From: UBA2287 sp037442025
Lineage (GTDB): Bacteria; Bacteroidota; Bacteroidia; Bacteroidales; Tenuifilaceae
NCBI GenBank assembly: GCA_037442025.1
Contig: JBBIRB010000001.1
Location: forward strand, 62,001-126,000
Direction: 5' to 3'
Length of the DNA: 64,000 nt
A program made the position numbers and the translations under genes. The notes under the pieces were generated by a model. That model was not told where the DNA came from. It worked only from the letters and a program-made list of their open reading frames with translations, and made no database searches. Positions 14,732 to 23,542 of this stretch are shown here, piece by piece; position 1 is the first letter of the stretch; each line of letters opens with the position of its first letter.

Positions 14732-17608
14732 ATGGTTTCCTTTCTTCAGGAGGTAGTGAACGATTTGAAATATCGTTTTCCTCAGGGTTTTGAAAATGTA
14801 ACTTTAGTTTTTCCGAATAGGAGAGCAAGCGTTTTTTTTAATCATTACTTAGCGCAAAGTATCGATAAACCAGTTTGGGCTCCCAGAACCGAAACCATAG
14901 GCGATATAATGCTCAGGTTGTCGGGTTTGAAAATGGCCGATTCCATTTCGTTGGTTTTTAATTTATACAATTGCTTTTGCCAAATTACTAAAAGTAACGA
15001 GCCTTTCGACGAATTTTATTTTTGGGGAGAAGTATTATTATCCGATTTCGACCAGATTGACAAGCATTTAGTCGATGCCCAGAAACTATTCTCGAATATT
15101 AAGGATTTAAAGGAAATTGAGACCCAATTCGATTTTTTAACTACACAGCAGCGGCAGGTGCTTTCCGATTACCTTGGAGTAATGGGTACACAATCCGACC
15201 TGGCCGATAAATACTTGGGTATTTGGGAAAAACTGTGGCCCATTTATAATCAATTTAAAAAATCCTTACTTACTCAGGGTGAGTGCTACGAAGGAATGGC
15301 ATACCGTTTAGCGTGCGAAAAATTGAATGGTTCAGTTTCCAACTCTGAAACCGACAATACTATTGCATTTATTGGTTTTAACACGCTGAATGTATGCGAA
15401 CATCGACTCTTTAACCATTTCAAACGAAATGGCAATGCCCTGTTTTACTGGGATATAATTGACTTTTTGCAACCAACCGATGAGGCTAATGCAACCATTT
15501 GGGAGAATCTGAAACTTTACCCAAATGCATTGAAAAAGGAAAGTCAGAATGCTAAGCAGAATAAACCTAATGTTACCATTGTAACCTCACCCAATGTGGT
15601 TTCGCAGGCAAAACTCCTGCCTAAAATATTTAGCGAATTGGTCAATGGCAACTCTGAAATTGATATTAATACCGCCATTGTATTACCCAACGAAAGTATT
15701 CTGCTTCCAGTTTTACGATCCATTCCCGAATCTAGTAATTTAATAAATGTAACTATTGGTTATCCCTTAAAAGAAACGCCAGCATACGGATTGGCCGAAC
15801 TTTTGGTGCGGCTGCAATTGAATGCAAAAGTTGATTTGGACGGAGAGAGCACTTTTTACTTTCGAAATGTATTGGCGCTGCTCAATCACCCTTTTATCCG
15901 GCTTTGCGATCCGCACTTTACCAAACTATTGCTTAAAAGTATTAAGAACCAGAATATTCTATTCCCTTCGCAATCGCTTTTTGCCGACTCCCCATTGCTT
16001 TGCAGAATTTTTAAACCGGTAGAGGGCGGTATGGCTCTATGCGATTACTTGATGGATGTATGTTCGTTGGTAACCGACAAAATGGCTGCAATGAATGAAG
16101 GTGACGATGATGCATCGAATACCATTAATATCGAGTTTTTGCTAGCCCTTCTCCGTAGTATTACCCGATTAAAGTCCAATATTGTTAAGTACGAATTCAA
16201 TATTGGTCATAAAGTTTTTTTTCAGTTGCTAAAGAAGGTTTTCTTACAGGAGCGCGTTTCTTTCGAGGGTGAACCCCTTTCTGGTGTTCAGGTTATGGGT
16301 TTTTTAGAGACCCGCGTGCTCGATTTCGAAAACATTGTAATTCTTTCGTTTAACGACGATTTAGTACCGGGAAAGCCTAGCCAGGTTTCCTTCGTGTCGC
16401 CATCGTTACGAAAAGCATTTGGATTACCAAATCATAGGAATAATGAAGCCATTTATGCGTACAATTTTTTCCGGCTCTTAGGGAGGGCAAAAAATGTTTA
16501 TCTTGTTTATAGTGCTCGCACAGAAGGGGGTGCGTCGGGTGAGTTAAGCCGTTTTGCTTTGCAACTTCAAATGGAGTATATGCCCAATTTGGTTCGAATG
16601 ATCGACGTAGGTTTCAACCTTAGCTTGGCTGCAAGTGCCCCTATTTCCATTGAGAAAACGCCTGAGATTCTGAACGAGTTAATTGAACGGTTAAGCAAGA
16701 AGTACAATAGCATTAGTCTTTCTCCTAGTGGCCTTATTGCCTACATTTCCTGTCCGTTACGTTTCTACTTTAGGTATGTAGTTGGCCTCTCCGAAACCGA
16801 CGAGGTGGCCGAGGAGGTAGATACTGTTCTCTTCGGAAAAATTATCCACTCCACAATCGATACGTTATATCAACCTCATTGTGGTACCTGGCTAAATGCG
16901 CAAAGCATTAATGCCTTATCGGCCAATAGTTTGCAAATTGAATCGGTTCTCGACCAATCGATTCTCGAGCAATTTGTTTGTTCTCAAGCCGGTTCGACAA
17001 AAAACCTGCTTTCGGGACGAAATGTGCTCATTCGAAATGCACTACTACATTTGGTAAAGAGGGTACTGGCTGTAGACGAGCAACGGGCACCCTTCTTTTT
17101 AGTGGGACATGAGCAGGAAACGGCTTTTAAAATATCTTCGAGTATGAACGGAAGCCCATTGGATGTTACCATTCGAGGTTCAATCGACAGGCTCGAAGGG
17201 AACGAGAGTAAGTATACAGTAATCGATTTTAAAACCGGAAGCAACTTCGATAAGGGTCATGCCAAAAATATTGAGGGTTTATTCCAAACAGCAACCATTG
17301 GAAAAAACAAGGAGGTTTTTCAAATCTTCTGTTATTCGCAATCTGTTGCGGAACAATATGGAGCACAAACAGTTCAGCCATTCGTATGGTTTGTTCGAAC
17401 AGTATTCCCGGGCGATACACCCAGCATTATAATTGGCGAAAAGACTAATAAAATACATGTAAATAATTTTATTGATTATTCTGAAGAATTCAAAATGCAT
17501 TTAACGGCCCTGGTAAATGCAATATTCAATACCAATGAGCCTTTTGCTCAAACCAGCCATGTTGAAAACTGTAAAACCTGCCCTTACCGTGGAATTTGCA
17601 ATAGGTAA
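14732..17608 (+). CDS. AddB-like PD-(D/E)XK nuclease with Fe-S cluster Cys
   Basis: 958 aa. Resembles the AddB/RecB-nuclease-like proteins of Bacteroidota: an N-terminal superfamily I helicase-like region whose Walker-A position reads VTLVFPNRRASVFF, so ATPase activity is probably lost, then a C-terminal nuclease. Near the end are LSPSGLIAYISCPLRFYFRY, FGKIIHSTID, GSIDRLEG and VIDFKTGSN (the D...(D/E)xK core), and the terminal CKTCPYRGIC. The lone Cys in ISCPL plus the C-x2-C-x5-C make the four ligands of the AddB-type 4Fe-4S nuclease. Role: end processing in recombinational repair with an AddA-type helicase. No addA is adjacent. Confidence 0.85.
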   Translation: MVSFLQEVVNDLKYRFPQGFENVTLVFPNRRASVFFNHYLAQSIDKPVWAPRTETIGDIMLRLSGLKMADSISLVFNLYNCFCQITKSNEPFDEFYFWGEVLLSDFDQIDKHLVDAQKLFSNIKDLKEIETQFDFLTTQQRQVLSDYLGVMGTQSDLADKYLGIWEKLWPIYNQFKKSLLTQGECYEGMAYRLACEKLNGSVSNSETDNTIAFIGFNTLNVCEHRLFNHFKRNGNALFYWDIIDFLQPTDEANATIWENLKLYPNALKKESQNAKQNKPNVTIVTSPNVVSQAKLLPKIFSELVNGNSEIDINTAIVLPNESILLPVLRSIPESSNLINVTIGYPLKETPAYGLAELLVRLQLNAKVDLDGESTFYFRNVLALLNHPFIRLCDPHFTKLLLKSIKNQNILFPSQSLFADSPLLCRIFKPVEGGMALCDYLMDVCSLVTDKMAAMNEGDDDASNTINIEFLLALLRSITRLKSNIVKYEFNIGHKVFFQLLKKVFLQERVSFEGEPLSGVQVMGFLETRVLDFENIVILSFNDDLVPGKPSQVSFVSPSLRKAFGLPNHRNNEAIYAYNFFRLLGRAKNVYLVYSARTEGGASGELSRFALQLQMEYMPNLVRMIDVGFNLSLAASAPISIEKTPEILNELIERLSKKYNSISLSPSGLIAYISCPLRFYFRYVVGLSETDEVAEEVDTVLFGKIIHSTIDTLYQPHCGTWLNAQSINALSANSLQIESVLDQSILEQFVCSQAGSTKNLLSGRNVLIRNALLHLVKRVLAVDEQRAPFFLVGHEQETAFKISSSMNGSPLDVTIRGSIDRLEGNESKYTVIDFKTGSNFDKGHAKNIEGLFQTATIGKNKEVFQIFCYSQSVAEQYGAQTVQPFVWFVRTVFPGDTPSIIIGEKTNKIHVNNFIDYSEEFKMHLTALVNAIFNTNEPFAQTSHVENCKTCPYRGICNR

Positions 17609-17619
17609 TCCAACGCAAA

Positions 17620-19062
17620 CTAAAAATTTCCTTTTCTTATCATAAATAGCGCGACAATATTGAAAATTTCGAGTCGGCCCAAAAGCATATTGATTGATAA
17701 TACAAACTTACCAAGCGAAGGAAGGGATGAGTAGTTGGAGAGCGAACTTACATCGCCAAAGCCCGGGCCCACATTGCCAATGGTTGCAATAGAAGCTGAA
17801 AAAGCGGTGTACAAATCAACATCGAGAGCAGTTAGAATGAGGGTTGTAAGAAAGAGCGTGAAAATGTAAAGTATCAGAAAGATTAGCGTTAACCTTTCCA
17901 GTTGCTCGCTAACAACTCTGCCATTCATTCGAACCATAAAAACAGCCCTGGGGTGCTGAATGAGTTTAAGTTGCTTGCCAAGCGATTTAAAGAAAAGGAA
18001 AACCCTGTCGAACTTTAAACCCCCCGAAGTAGATCCAACCATTGCGCACTGAATGGTAAAGTATATAAGAACAATGTGAACTAATGGGGGCCAGGGGTTC
18101 GAGTCGGCATTGGCAAAGCCAGTGGTTGAACCCAGCGAAACCACCTGAAATGCTCCATAGCGAAGCGAATCCCAAAAATTATAGTATCCAGAAAAGAAAA
18201 GTTTGAAGGTTACAATTAAAACACCAATGAAAAGAATTCCAACAAAGGCTCTTACAGTTTGAGTGGTAAATATATTTTCACTTCGTCCACTTATGGTGCT
18301 AAATAGCAATCCGAAGTGTAGCCCCGAAACTACCATGAAGAAAATTATTATATAATCGATTGTTGCACTGTTATAATGGCCCACGCTCAGATTTTTGGTC
18401 GAAAACCCACCGGTTGCAATAGTGGCAAAAGAGTGGTTTATAGCATCGAAAATGTTCATGCCTGCCATTGTAAGTAAAATGGTTTCGAGAAGGGTTAATC
18501 CAACGTAAACAATTACAAGAATATGAACAATTTTTCGGGCTTTGTACCGAAAATTGAGTTTTGAAAGTTCGCTCATTTCCGCATTCAGAAGCGTTATTCT
18601 CGAACTTGTTGAATGGGGGAGTATGAGTAGCACAAACATTATAATACCCACACCACCAATCCAGTGAGTAGAAGAGCGCCAAAACAGCAGTCCCTTTGGT
18701 AAGGCTTCAACGTTGTTGAGTATTGAAGCTCCTGTTGTTGTAAACCCCGATACGCTCTCGAACCAGGAATTTATTAACGAAAACTCGCCACCCCACATTA
18801 TATAGGGTAACATTCCCACCAGGCAAGTCGCAGTCCAACCCGATGCAACTATTACTAATCCTTCAGAAAATGAGATATCGTCGTGTCTTTCGACAAAAAT
18901 GAAGGGAAAAAGTCCGAAAATGATGCAAATTAATGCACTGAAAAGTAGCGGCACAGTAGATGTTTCAGAATTAGCTGCCGATATTGCAAACGCTGTTAAC
19001 AGGAAAAATGCATTGAAAAGCAATACGTAACCAGTAAATTTAATTATAACCTCTTTGCGCAT
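17620..19062 (-). CDS. TrkH-family K+ uptake channel/transporter subunit
   Basis: 480 aa, full length for TrkH/KtrB. Four pore-loop repeats are visible with filter segments SGFTTTGAS, ATGGFST, SLGSTTGFAN and IGNVGPGFGD, separated by pairs of membrane helices. Imports K+ (or Na+/K+) across the inner membrane, normally gated by a cytoplasmic TrkA/KtrA ring. No trkA is next to it; instead a HAMP membrane protein lies 6 bp upstream on the same strand. Convergent with the nuclease gene (11 bp between stops, no hairpin seen). Confidence 0.95.
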   Translation of the reverse strand: MRKEVIIKFTGYVLLFNAFFLLTAFAISAANSETSTVPLLFSALICIIFGLFPFIFVERHDDISFSEGLVIVASGWTATCLVGMLPYIMWGGEFSLINSWFESVSGFTTTGASILNNVEALPKGLLFWRSSTHWIGGVGIIMFVLLILPHSTSSRITLLNAEMSELSKLNFRYKARKIVHILVIVYVGLTLLETILLTMAGMNIFDAINHSFATIATGGFSTKNLSVGHYNSATIDYIIIFFMVVSGLHFGLLFSTISGRSENIFTTQTVRAFVGILFIGVLIVTFKLFFSGYYNFWDSLRYGAFQVVSLGSTTGFANADSNPWPPLVHIVLIYFTIQCAMVGSTSGGLKFDRVFLFFKSLGKQLKLIQHPRAVFMVRMNGRVVSEQLERLTLIFLILYIFTLFLTTLILTALDVDLYTAFSASIATIGNVGPGFGDVSSLSNYSSLPSLGKFVLSINMLLGRLEIFNIVALFMIRKGNF

Positions 19063-19068
19063 AGGTAA

Positions 19069-19833
19069 TTACTTGTTTTCATTCAAACGGTTCAGTTTCT
19101 GAATGAGCCCATTAATTTCGTTTTCCAGCGTTTTTATCTCGTCGTTGGTTTTTAAATGGGTTCTGAGCGAGCGGTCGCGCGGATTGAAAGACCTAACAGC
19201 CTCAATTAAATCGTGTATGGGTGAAACAAAGTATCTCGAAATGAAAAAGCTCAACAGAAGCGCAAAAACCAATCCCCCAATGATAGCTACTATACCCGGC
19301 ATTAATGCCCTGTGCGATTTATCCTTAAGTATCGATGCTTCGTCGAACATGCTCCGTTGGTTAAGGGTCATAAGTTCTGTAACTGCTAGTTTAACATCTA
19401 AGAACGATTGGTGCATATCTCTTTGGTAAACCAGAACCTCTTCTTGGTTATGTAAGTTTTGTATAGGTTTTCGCCAATGATTCTTGTAAATGTTGTACAA
19501 ACTATCAATTCGAGCAACATACAAATCCTCGCCTTCCTCAGTTATGTTGTTTTTGGCAATTGCAAATGCTGCCATAAAAGCGCTATCGGCACGATGAATA
19601 ATATCACGACCCGAATCTACCTCGTCGAGAATAACCAGCAGAATGCCGCTATCTTCGCGCTCCAGCGCATCAACCATGGTTTGTGTTGCCTCAATGGTTT
19701 TATAGTTATCGTCGATTAGGGCACTTACCGAGCGGCTGAGTTTCATAAATTCTATGGTAGAAACTGCTCCTGCCGCAATTAGCAATGCAATAAGCAGCAT
19801 GAAACCAGCCAAAATCTTTTGCTTTAAATTCAT
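19069..19833 (-). CDS. Membrane sensor ending at its HAMP domain (no kinase or methyl-accepting domain)
   Basis: 254 aa from ATG 19833; an upstream in-frame extension to 19899 would cross a good -7 box and is not convincing. TM1 at about 7-27, a mostly helical periplasmic domain (about 30-180) of the KinB/4HB-like type seen in Bacteroidota sensor kinases (DNYKTIEATQTMVDALEREDSG), TM2 at about 181-201, then a HAMP linker (SRYFVSPIHDLIEAVRSFN...NDEIKTLENEINGLIQKL) and the stop. The histidine kinase module that normally follows is absent, and no kinase-like frame lies downstream, because trkH starts 6 bp later. Either a truncated kinase or a dedicated regulator of TrkH. Confidence 0.85.
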   Translation of the reverse strand: MNLKQKILAGFMLLIALLIAAGAVSTIEFMKLSRSVSALIDDNYKTIEATQTMVDALEREDSGILLVILDEVDSGRDIIHRADSAFMAAFAIAKNNITEEGEDLYVARIDSLYNIYKNHWRKPIQNLHNQEEVLVYQRDMHQSFLDVKLAVTELMTLNQRSMFDEASILKDKSHRALMPGIVAIIGGLVFALLLSFFISRYFVSPIHDLIEAVRSFNPRDRSLRTHLKTNDEIKTLENEINGLIQKLNRLNENK

Positions 19834-19862
19834 ATTGGTATGTTTACAGAAAATAGTAAGGC

Positions 19863-19870
19863 CAAAGGTA
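19863..19870 (-). promoter_or_regulatory. Putative -7 box (TACCTTTG) for the HAMP sensor-trkH unit
   Basis: Minus strand TACCTTTG fits TAnnTTTG, 30 bp upstream of ATG 19833. A TTG lies 26 bp further up, longer than usual. Supports the shorter start of the sensor. Confidence 0.4.
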
Positions 19871-20050
19871 ATAGTGGAAATAGGAAAACTGTTCCCCAAT
19901 CTTCAATTTATTTACGATTTTTTATTGAAGAATTAACTAGTTACACATAACTATAACTAAATAATAGCAGGGTTCAGGCTTGTAACCAGATAAAATTGTA
20001 TACTATGAAGAAAGAAAAAGGAAGGACTTAAAAAAATAACAGCTGCTGAA

Positions 20051-20554
20051 CTATTTCTTTTTATACAGGAACGCTAAATATAATCCGAATAGAATGGTTG
20101 TAATACCTTGTATATAAAGCGGGGTAGCAATTAGTTTAGAGTTAGGGATAAGCATAAGGGCAATAAAACCAAACTTTAATGCATAGTATGCACCCTTGCT
20201 TAAAATAATAGATACTATAATGGAGGCAAAGGCATTGCGGGTTTTGCTGAGCAATACGTGGAATAGCCAAACATTTAAAACTAGTTCTAAAGCAATAAGA
20301 ACCATTTTATAAAAATGGGGGTGCGACGACACCATGTAGCTGAATAACGGTAGGGTTAGGGCAATTATATATGCATTGAATCGGTTGGTATGAACAAGTG
20401 CCAGAACCAGAACGAGCCTCATGGGTTCAATGAGGTATAATGGGAAATTTAGCACATGCGAAATGGCCGGTACAAAATAAATAAAGGCTAGGGCAATAAA
20501 ATTGAATGCTGCGTAGAGCATTGTATTCTTGTTGCTTTCTATTGTTGCTTTCAT
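20051..20554 (-). CDS. Small multi-pass membrane protein, unknown function
   Basis: 167 aa with about five hydrophobic helices (FNFIALAFIYFVPAI, RLVLVLALVHT, AYIIALTLPLFSYMV, ALELVLNVWLFHVLL, GITTILFGLYLAFLY) and a KKK tail. I do not recognise a family; some features recall ECF-type S components or small rod-like membrane proteins, but nothing decisive. It lies 53 bp downstream of the channel-fusion gene on the same strand, so it may share its promoter. Confidence 0.75.
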   Translation of the reverse strand: MKATIESNKNTMLYAAFNFIALAFIYFVPAISHVLNFPLYLIEPMRLVLVLALVHTNRFNAYIIALTLPLFSYMVSSHPHFYKMVLIALELVLNVWLFHVLLSKTRNAFASIIVSIILSKGAYYALKFGFIALMLIPNSKLIATPLYIQGITTILFGLYLAFLYKKK

Positions 20555-20607
20555 ATGGTTGGTTGTTTGTAATACATAAGAGTTGGATGGTTTAATTAGG
20601 TTTAATG

Positions 20608-22353
20608 TTAACGTAGAATTTTTCGAACGAATGCAACCGTAAAATACGACATCAGAAAAACACCCATAAATCCAAGAGCACTGCTAATAACTCGAGAGTA
20701 GCCTAACGGGATGAACTCGCCATAACCAATTGTAAAGAAGGTTATTATGCAAATGTATATTGATCGGAAAAAAAGTCCTGGGTCAGTGGCAAGGTCGCTC
20801 GAGGCAACAACATCGCCAATTCCAGTAAGAGAAAAAATAGTATAAAGTGATGAAAAAAACAGAATAATGACTACTATGCTAACTATTACTCTTTGGGGGG
20901 AAGTTGCATAAAGCCCCATCCAATCGAATACAAGGAGTTTGAAAAAGTATGAGGGGTATGCAATAATTTTTTTAATACCCGAATTATTTTTTTGGGTCTC
21001 AAGTTCATGGCGGTTCCTGCATCGCATCAGCTCAACATATGCTAAGTCTTCATCGTCGTAACGCCCCAAATCGCTGAAATTTTGTTTGAGGATTCTAAAC
21101 TGATCTGCTTTTACAGCCCAATTGGTGTTAGTTTGGCTGTAAATTGCTGCTTTTATATTATTTGCGTCCCATTGAACATAAAAGCGCCCCAGCAATCGAA
21201 ATCCCGAAAAGTTTATTATTCCAACCTTTGGGGGTTCACCATGCGAATAAAAATCGACTATATCGCGGGCAATACAACCCGAAAGATCAATGGTTTCAGC
21301 CTTCTCTACATGAATATTTAATGTTCCATTGAATTGGCACGAAGTAAGAACAAGCGACTTGAAAATGCCATTGAAGAAAGAGATATTCCCAGGAAAAACC
21401 ACCCGATCGAAAATCACCTCGGACTCATGTGCTTGAAAAAGTTCGAAGGAAACTTCGTTGGCTCCAAAAACCGATTTAATGAATGAGACTTTTCCATCTC
21501 TCACTTCAGCTCCATCGAAGGTTACACTACCTTCAGAAAATACGCACCGATTGAAACTGGTTTTGCCACTGCCAAAATCTACATTCCGAAAGTCGATATG
21601 ACCCTTGCAGAAATCGGCCTGCTCGAATACAACGGTTTTGTTACCAAAGCGAGCGTAACGGAAATCGCACTTGCCATCGCCAAAACGAGTTACTTTAAAA
21701 TTGGCCTCGCTATTGTTGAACCTTGCATTAACAAATGAAACGTCGCCTTTGCCAAAGTCTGTATTTATGAATGAAACCTGACCGTTACCAAAATCTGTAT
21801 CCTGAAAATCCTTATGGCCCTCAGAAAAAATGGTGTTTTTAAGTGAAAAATTTTCTGAGATTGTATGGCACTGGGTCATTAAGAACCTGTCGGTTTTAAT
21901 AAATAGTTCATCCAGTTGAACATTCGAACAATTAAAATTACTATAATTGAAATTAACTCCCCCGCCAAAGAAGGTAGTTCCGCTAAATGCAAGGGCATCT
22001 CCTTTGAATGTAGCATAAGTTAAATCGGTATCGTAGGTTGAAGCAAAAAAAGCGTACTTGGCTGAGAAGTTATTAATTACTATAATTTCATTCTTGCCTT
22101 TCAGCAAATACCTTCTACAGGCAGTTAGGGAAAATCCCTTAATAAAACAGTTATCTAAATTTACAGACTCACCTTTTCCAATGGAATCGTAAATACTATC
22201 AAGGTTGGGAACACCTAGTTCAAATTCCTCAAGTTGTTTGCCTTTATCATTAAATGTGGTAACTTTCGCTGTTTGAGAAGTTGTGAAACCATCGGGCCTG
22301 TAAAAGGCCTTATCGAAAAATTGTACTTGAAAGGTGTCGAAACTTCTGGCCAT
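20608..22353 (-). CDS. Beta-solenoid (pentapeptide-like repeat) protein fused to a two-helix K+ channel
   Basis: 581 aa. Residues ~90-345 are short repeats; from 187 to 306 they fall into ten units of exactly 12 residues, consensus (D/R)FGxGxVSFxxx, ending each turn with two Phe. This resembles the Pentapeptide_3-type right-handed solenoids but with a longer period. A linker (about 415-460) follows, then a minimal ion-channel domain: helix ~488-508, pore helix and selectivity filter TIGYG at 541-545, helix ~553-577. The filter is that of K+ channels. No signal peptide, so the solenoid should be cytoplasmic and N-terminal to the pore. Pentapeptide-ion channel fusions are known; their ligand is not. 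Confidence 0.88.
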   Translation of the reverse strand: MARSFDTFQVQFFDKAFYRPDGFTTSQTAKVTTFNDKGKQLEEFELGVPNLDSIYDSIGKGESVNLDNCFIKGFSLTACRRYLLKGKNEIIVINNFSAKYAFFASTYDTDLTYATFKGDALAFSGTTFFGGGVNFNYSNFNCSNVQLDELFIKTDRFLMTQCHTISENFSLKNTIFSEGHKDFQDTDFGNGQVSFINTDFGKGDVSFVNARFNNSEANFKVTRFGDGKCDFRYARFGNKTVVFEQADFCKGHIDFRNVDFGSGKTSFNRCVFSEGSVTFDGAEVRDGKVSFIKSVFGANEVSFELFQAHESEVIFDRVVFPGNISFFNGIFKSLVLTSCQFNGTLNIHVEKAETIDLSGCIARDIVDFYSHGEPPKVGIINFSGFRLLGRFYVQWDANNIKAAIYSQTNTNWAVKADQFRILKQNFSDLGRYDDEDLAYVELMRCRNRHELETQKNNSGIKKIIAYPSYFFKLLVFDWMGLYATSPQRVIVSIVVIILFFSSLYTIFSLTGIGDVVASSDLATDPGLFFRSIYICIITFFTIGYGEFIPLGYSRVISSALGFMGVFLMSYFTVAFVRKILR

Positions 22354-22367
22354 TACCTACTTTTTTT

Positions 22368-22397
22368 CAAAAATATAAATTTATGTGGATAAAACAA
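22368..22397 (-). promoter_or_regulatory. Promoter of the solenoid-channel gene (TTG-N19-TATTTTTG)
   Basis: Minus strand TTG (22395-22397) and TATTTTTG (22368-22375) with 19 bp between, a full match to the Bacteroidota housekeeping promoter. The -7 box ends 15 bp before the ATG, so the leader would be very short. Confidence 0.6.
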
Positions 22398-22420
22398 GCA
22401 CTTATATGATTCATAGCATA

Positions 22421-23533
22421 TTAATACCACCTGAAAATTCTCAATCCAGCCAAAAAAGTTATTATACCCAAAAGGTTTAGAACAAAAATATTAAATAGTA
22501 TATTGTATATAACCGCACCCTCATTAAAAATTGCTTTTATTCCATCGGCAAGCATGGTTAGGGGAAGGGCCTGAATGAATGGAATGGCAAATTCGGGAAA
22601 ATTGTGGTAACTGAAATAGATACCCGACAGCATCATCATGGGCATAACTACAAAATTTATTAGTCCGTTTCCTATTCGGGTTTTGGCAGTTCGCGAACCA
22701 ACCAGTACAGCAATTCCCGTAAAGGCTACTATACCCGAAAGAAAGAGGGCAATAAACGCAATTATGCTACCGCTTATGGTTATGTCGAAGTAATAGTGTG
22801 CAAACGCAAACACAATGGCTGCCTCAACCGAACATAGAAAAACCCTTGCAATAAATAGCGAAGCAATGTAATGCCACTTTCGAAGAGGAGTAGCCACCAT
22901 GCGGCGGAGTAATTTTTTGGTACGTGCTTCAATAAGCGTATAGCTTATACCCCACATGGTCGACATCATTATGTTCATGGCTAGCAGCCCTGGTACCAAA
23001 AAATCGATATAACGACTCCCTTTGGCAGTTATAGGTTTTATTTCGAACTGCGTATTGCTTGCAACCCTTCCATTGGCTATGGCCGAGAGATGAAGATAAA
23101 CGAGTTGCGCTTCGGTGTTTTGCTTGTCGTAATGAAAGTTTAATTGACCATTGTTTTCAGTAATTATTAGCGATACATTTCCTCGCTTAAGCATAAGTTC
23201 TGCTTCGGTCCATTCAACGGGCTTCAGAATGTAATGAGTTAAACCCATAAGGCTGTCGCCAAAGTTAGCTGTGTAAAAAACTTTACCAGTAAGCGTATCG
23301 GTTGAAGGGTTGAAATGGGAAAGTTGAGGTATTCTTTCAGTCAATACAGGAGAAGAAGTATCAGCAAGAACTATAGCTACTGTTTTTGTTGGCTCAATTT
23401 TACTCGAAAAAGCAATGCCCAGCACCCATGCCATGAGTATGGGGAAAACCAACGACCAGAATACAACGCCAGGTTCGCGGTAAAATTCTCGAACTTCAAC
23501 AAGAAAGAGCTGAAAAAGGGGATGTTTGAACAT
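22421..23533 (-). CDS. ABC-2 type transporter permease
   Basis: 370 aa. One N-terminal helix (VVFWSLVFPILMAWVLGIAF), a large extracytoplasmic part (about 45-175), then five helices in the C-terminal half (for example FLVPGLLAMNIMMSTMWGIS, AIVFAFAHYYF, IIAFIALFLSGIVAF). This is the layout of DrrB/YhfK/NatB-like ABC-2 exporters. FLVPGLLAMN and RRMVATPLRKWHY are typical of this family. It works with the ATPase encoded 9 bp upstream. Exported compound unknown. Confidence 0.9.
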   Translation of the reverse strand: MFKHPLFQLFLVEVREFYREPGVVFWSLVFPILMAWVLGIAFSSKIEPTKTVAIVLADTSSPVLTERIPQLSHFNPSTDTLTGKVFYTANFGDSLMGLTHYILKPVEWTEAELMLKRGNVSLIITENNGQLNFHYDKQNTEAQLVYLHLSAIANGRVASNTQFEIKPITAKGSRYIDFLVPGLLAMNIMMSTMWGISYTLIEARTKKLLRRMVATPLRKWHYIASLFIARVFLCSVEAAIVFAFAHYYFDITISGSIIAFIALFLSGIVAFTGIAVLVGSRTAKTRIGNGLINFVVMPMMMLSGIYFSYHNFPEFAIPFIQALPLTMLADGIKAIFNEGAVIYNILFNIFVLNLLGIITFLAGLRIFRWY

Positions 23534-23542
23534 AAAGTTGGG

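Noticed and set aside
19834..19899. Longer start for the HAMP sensor
   Set aside because: It would put 22 residues in front of TM1 and includes a TAnnTTTG box.
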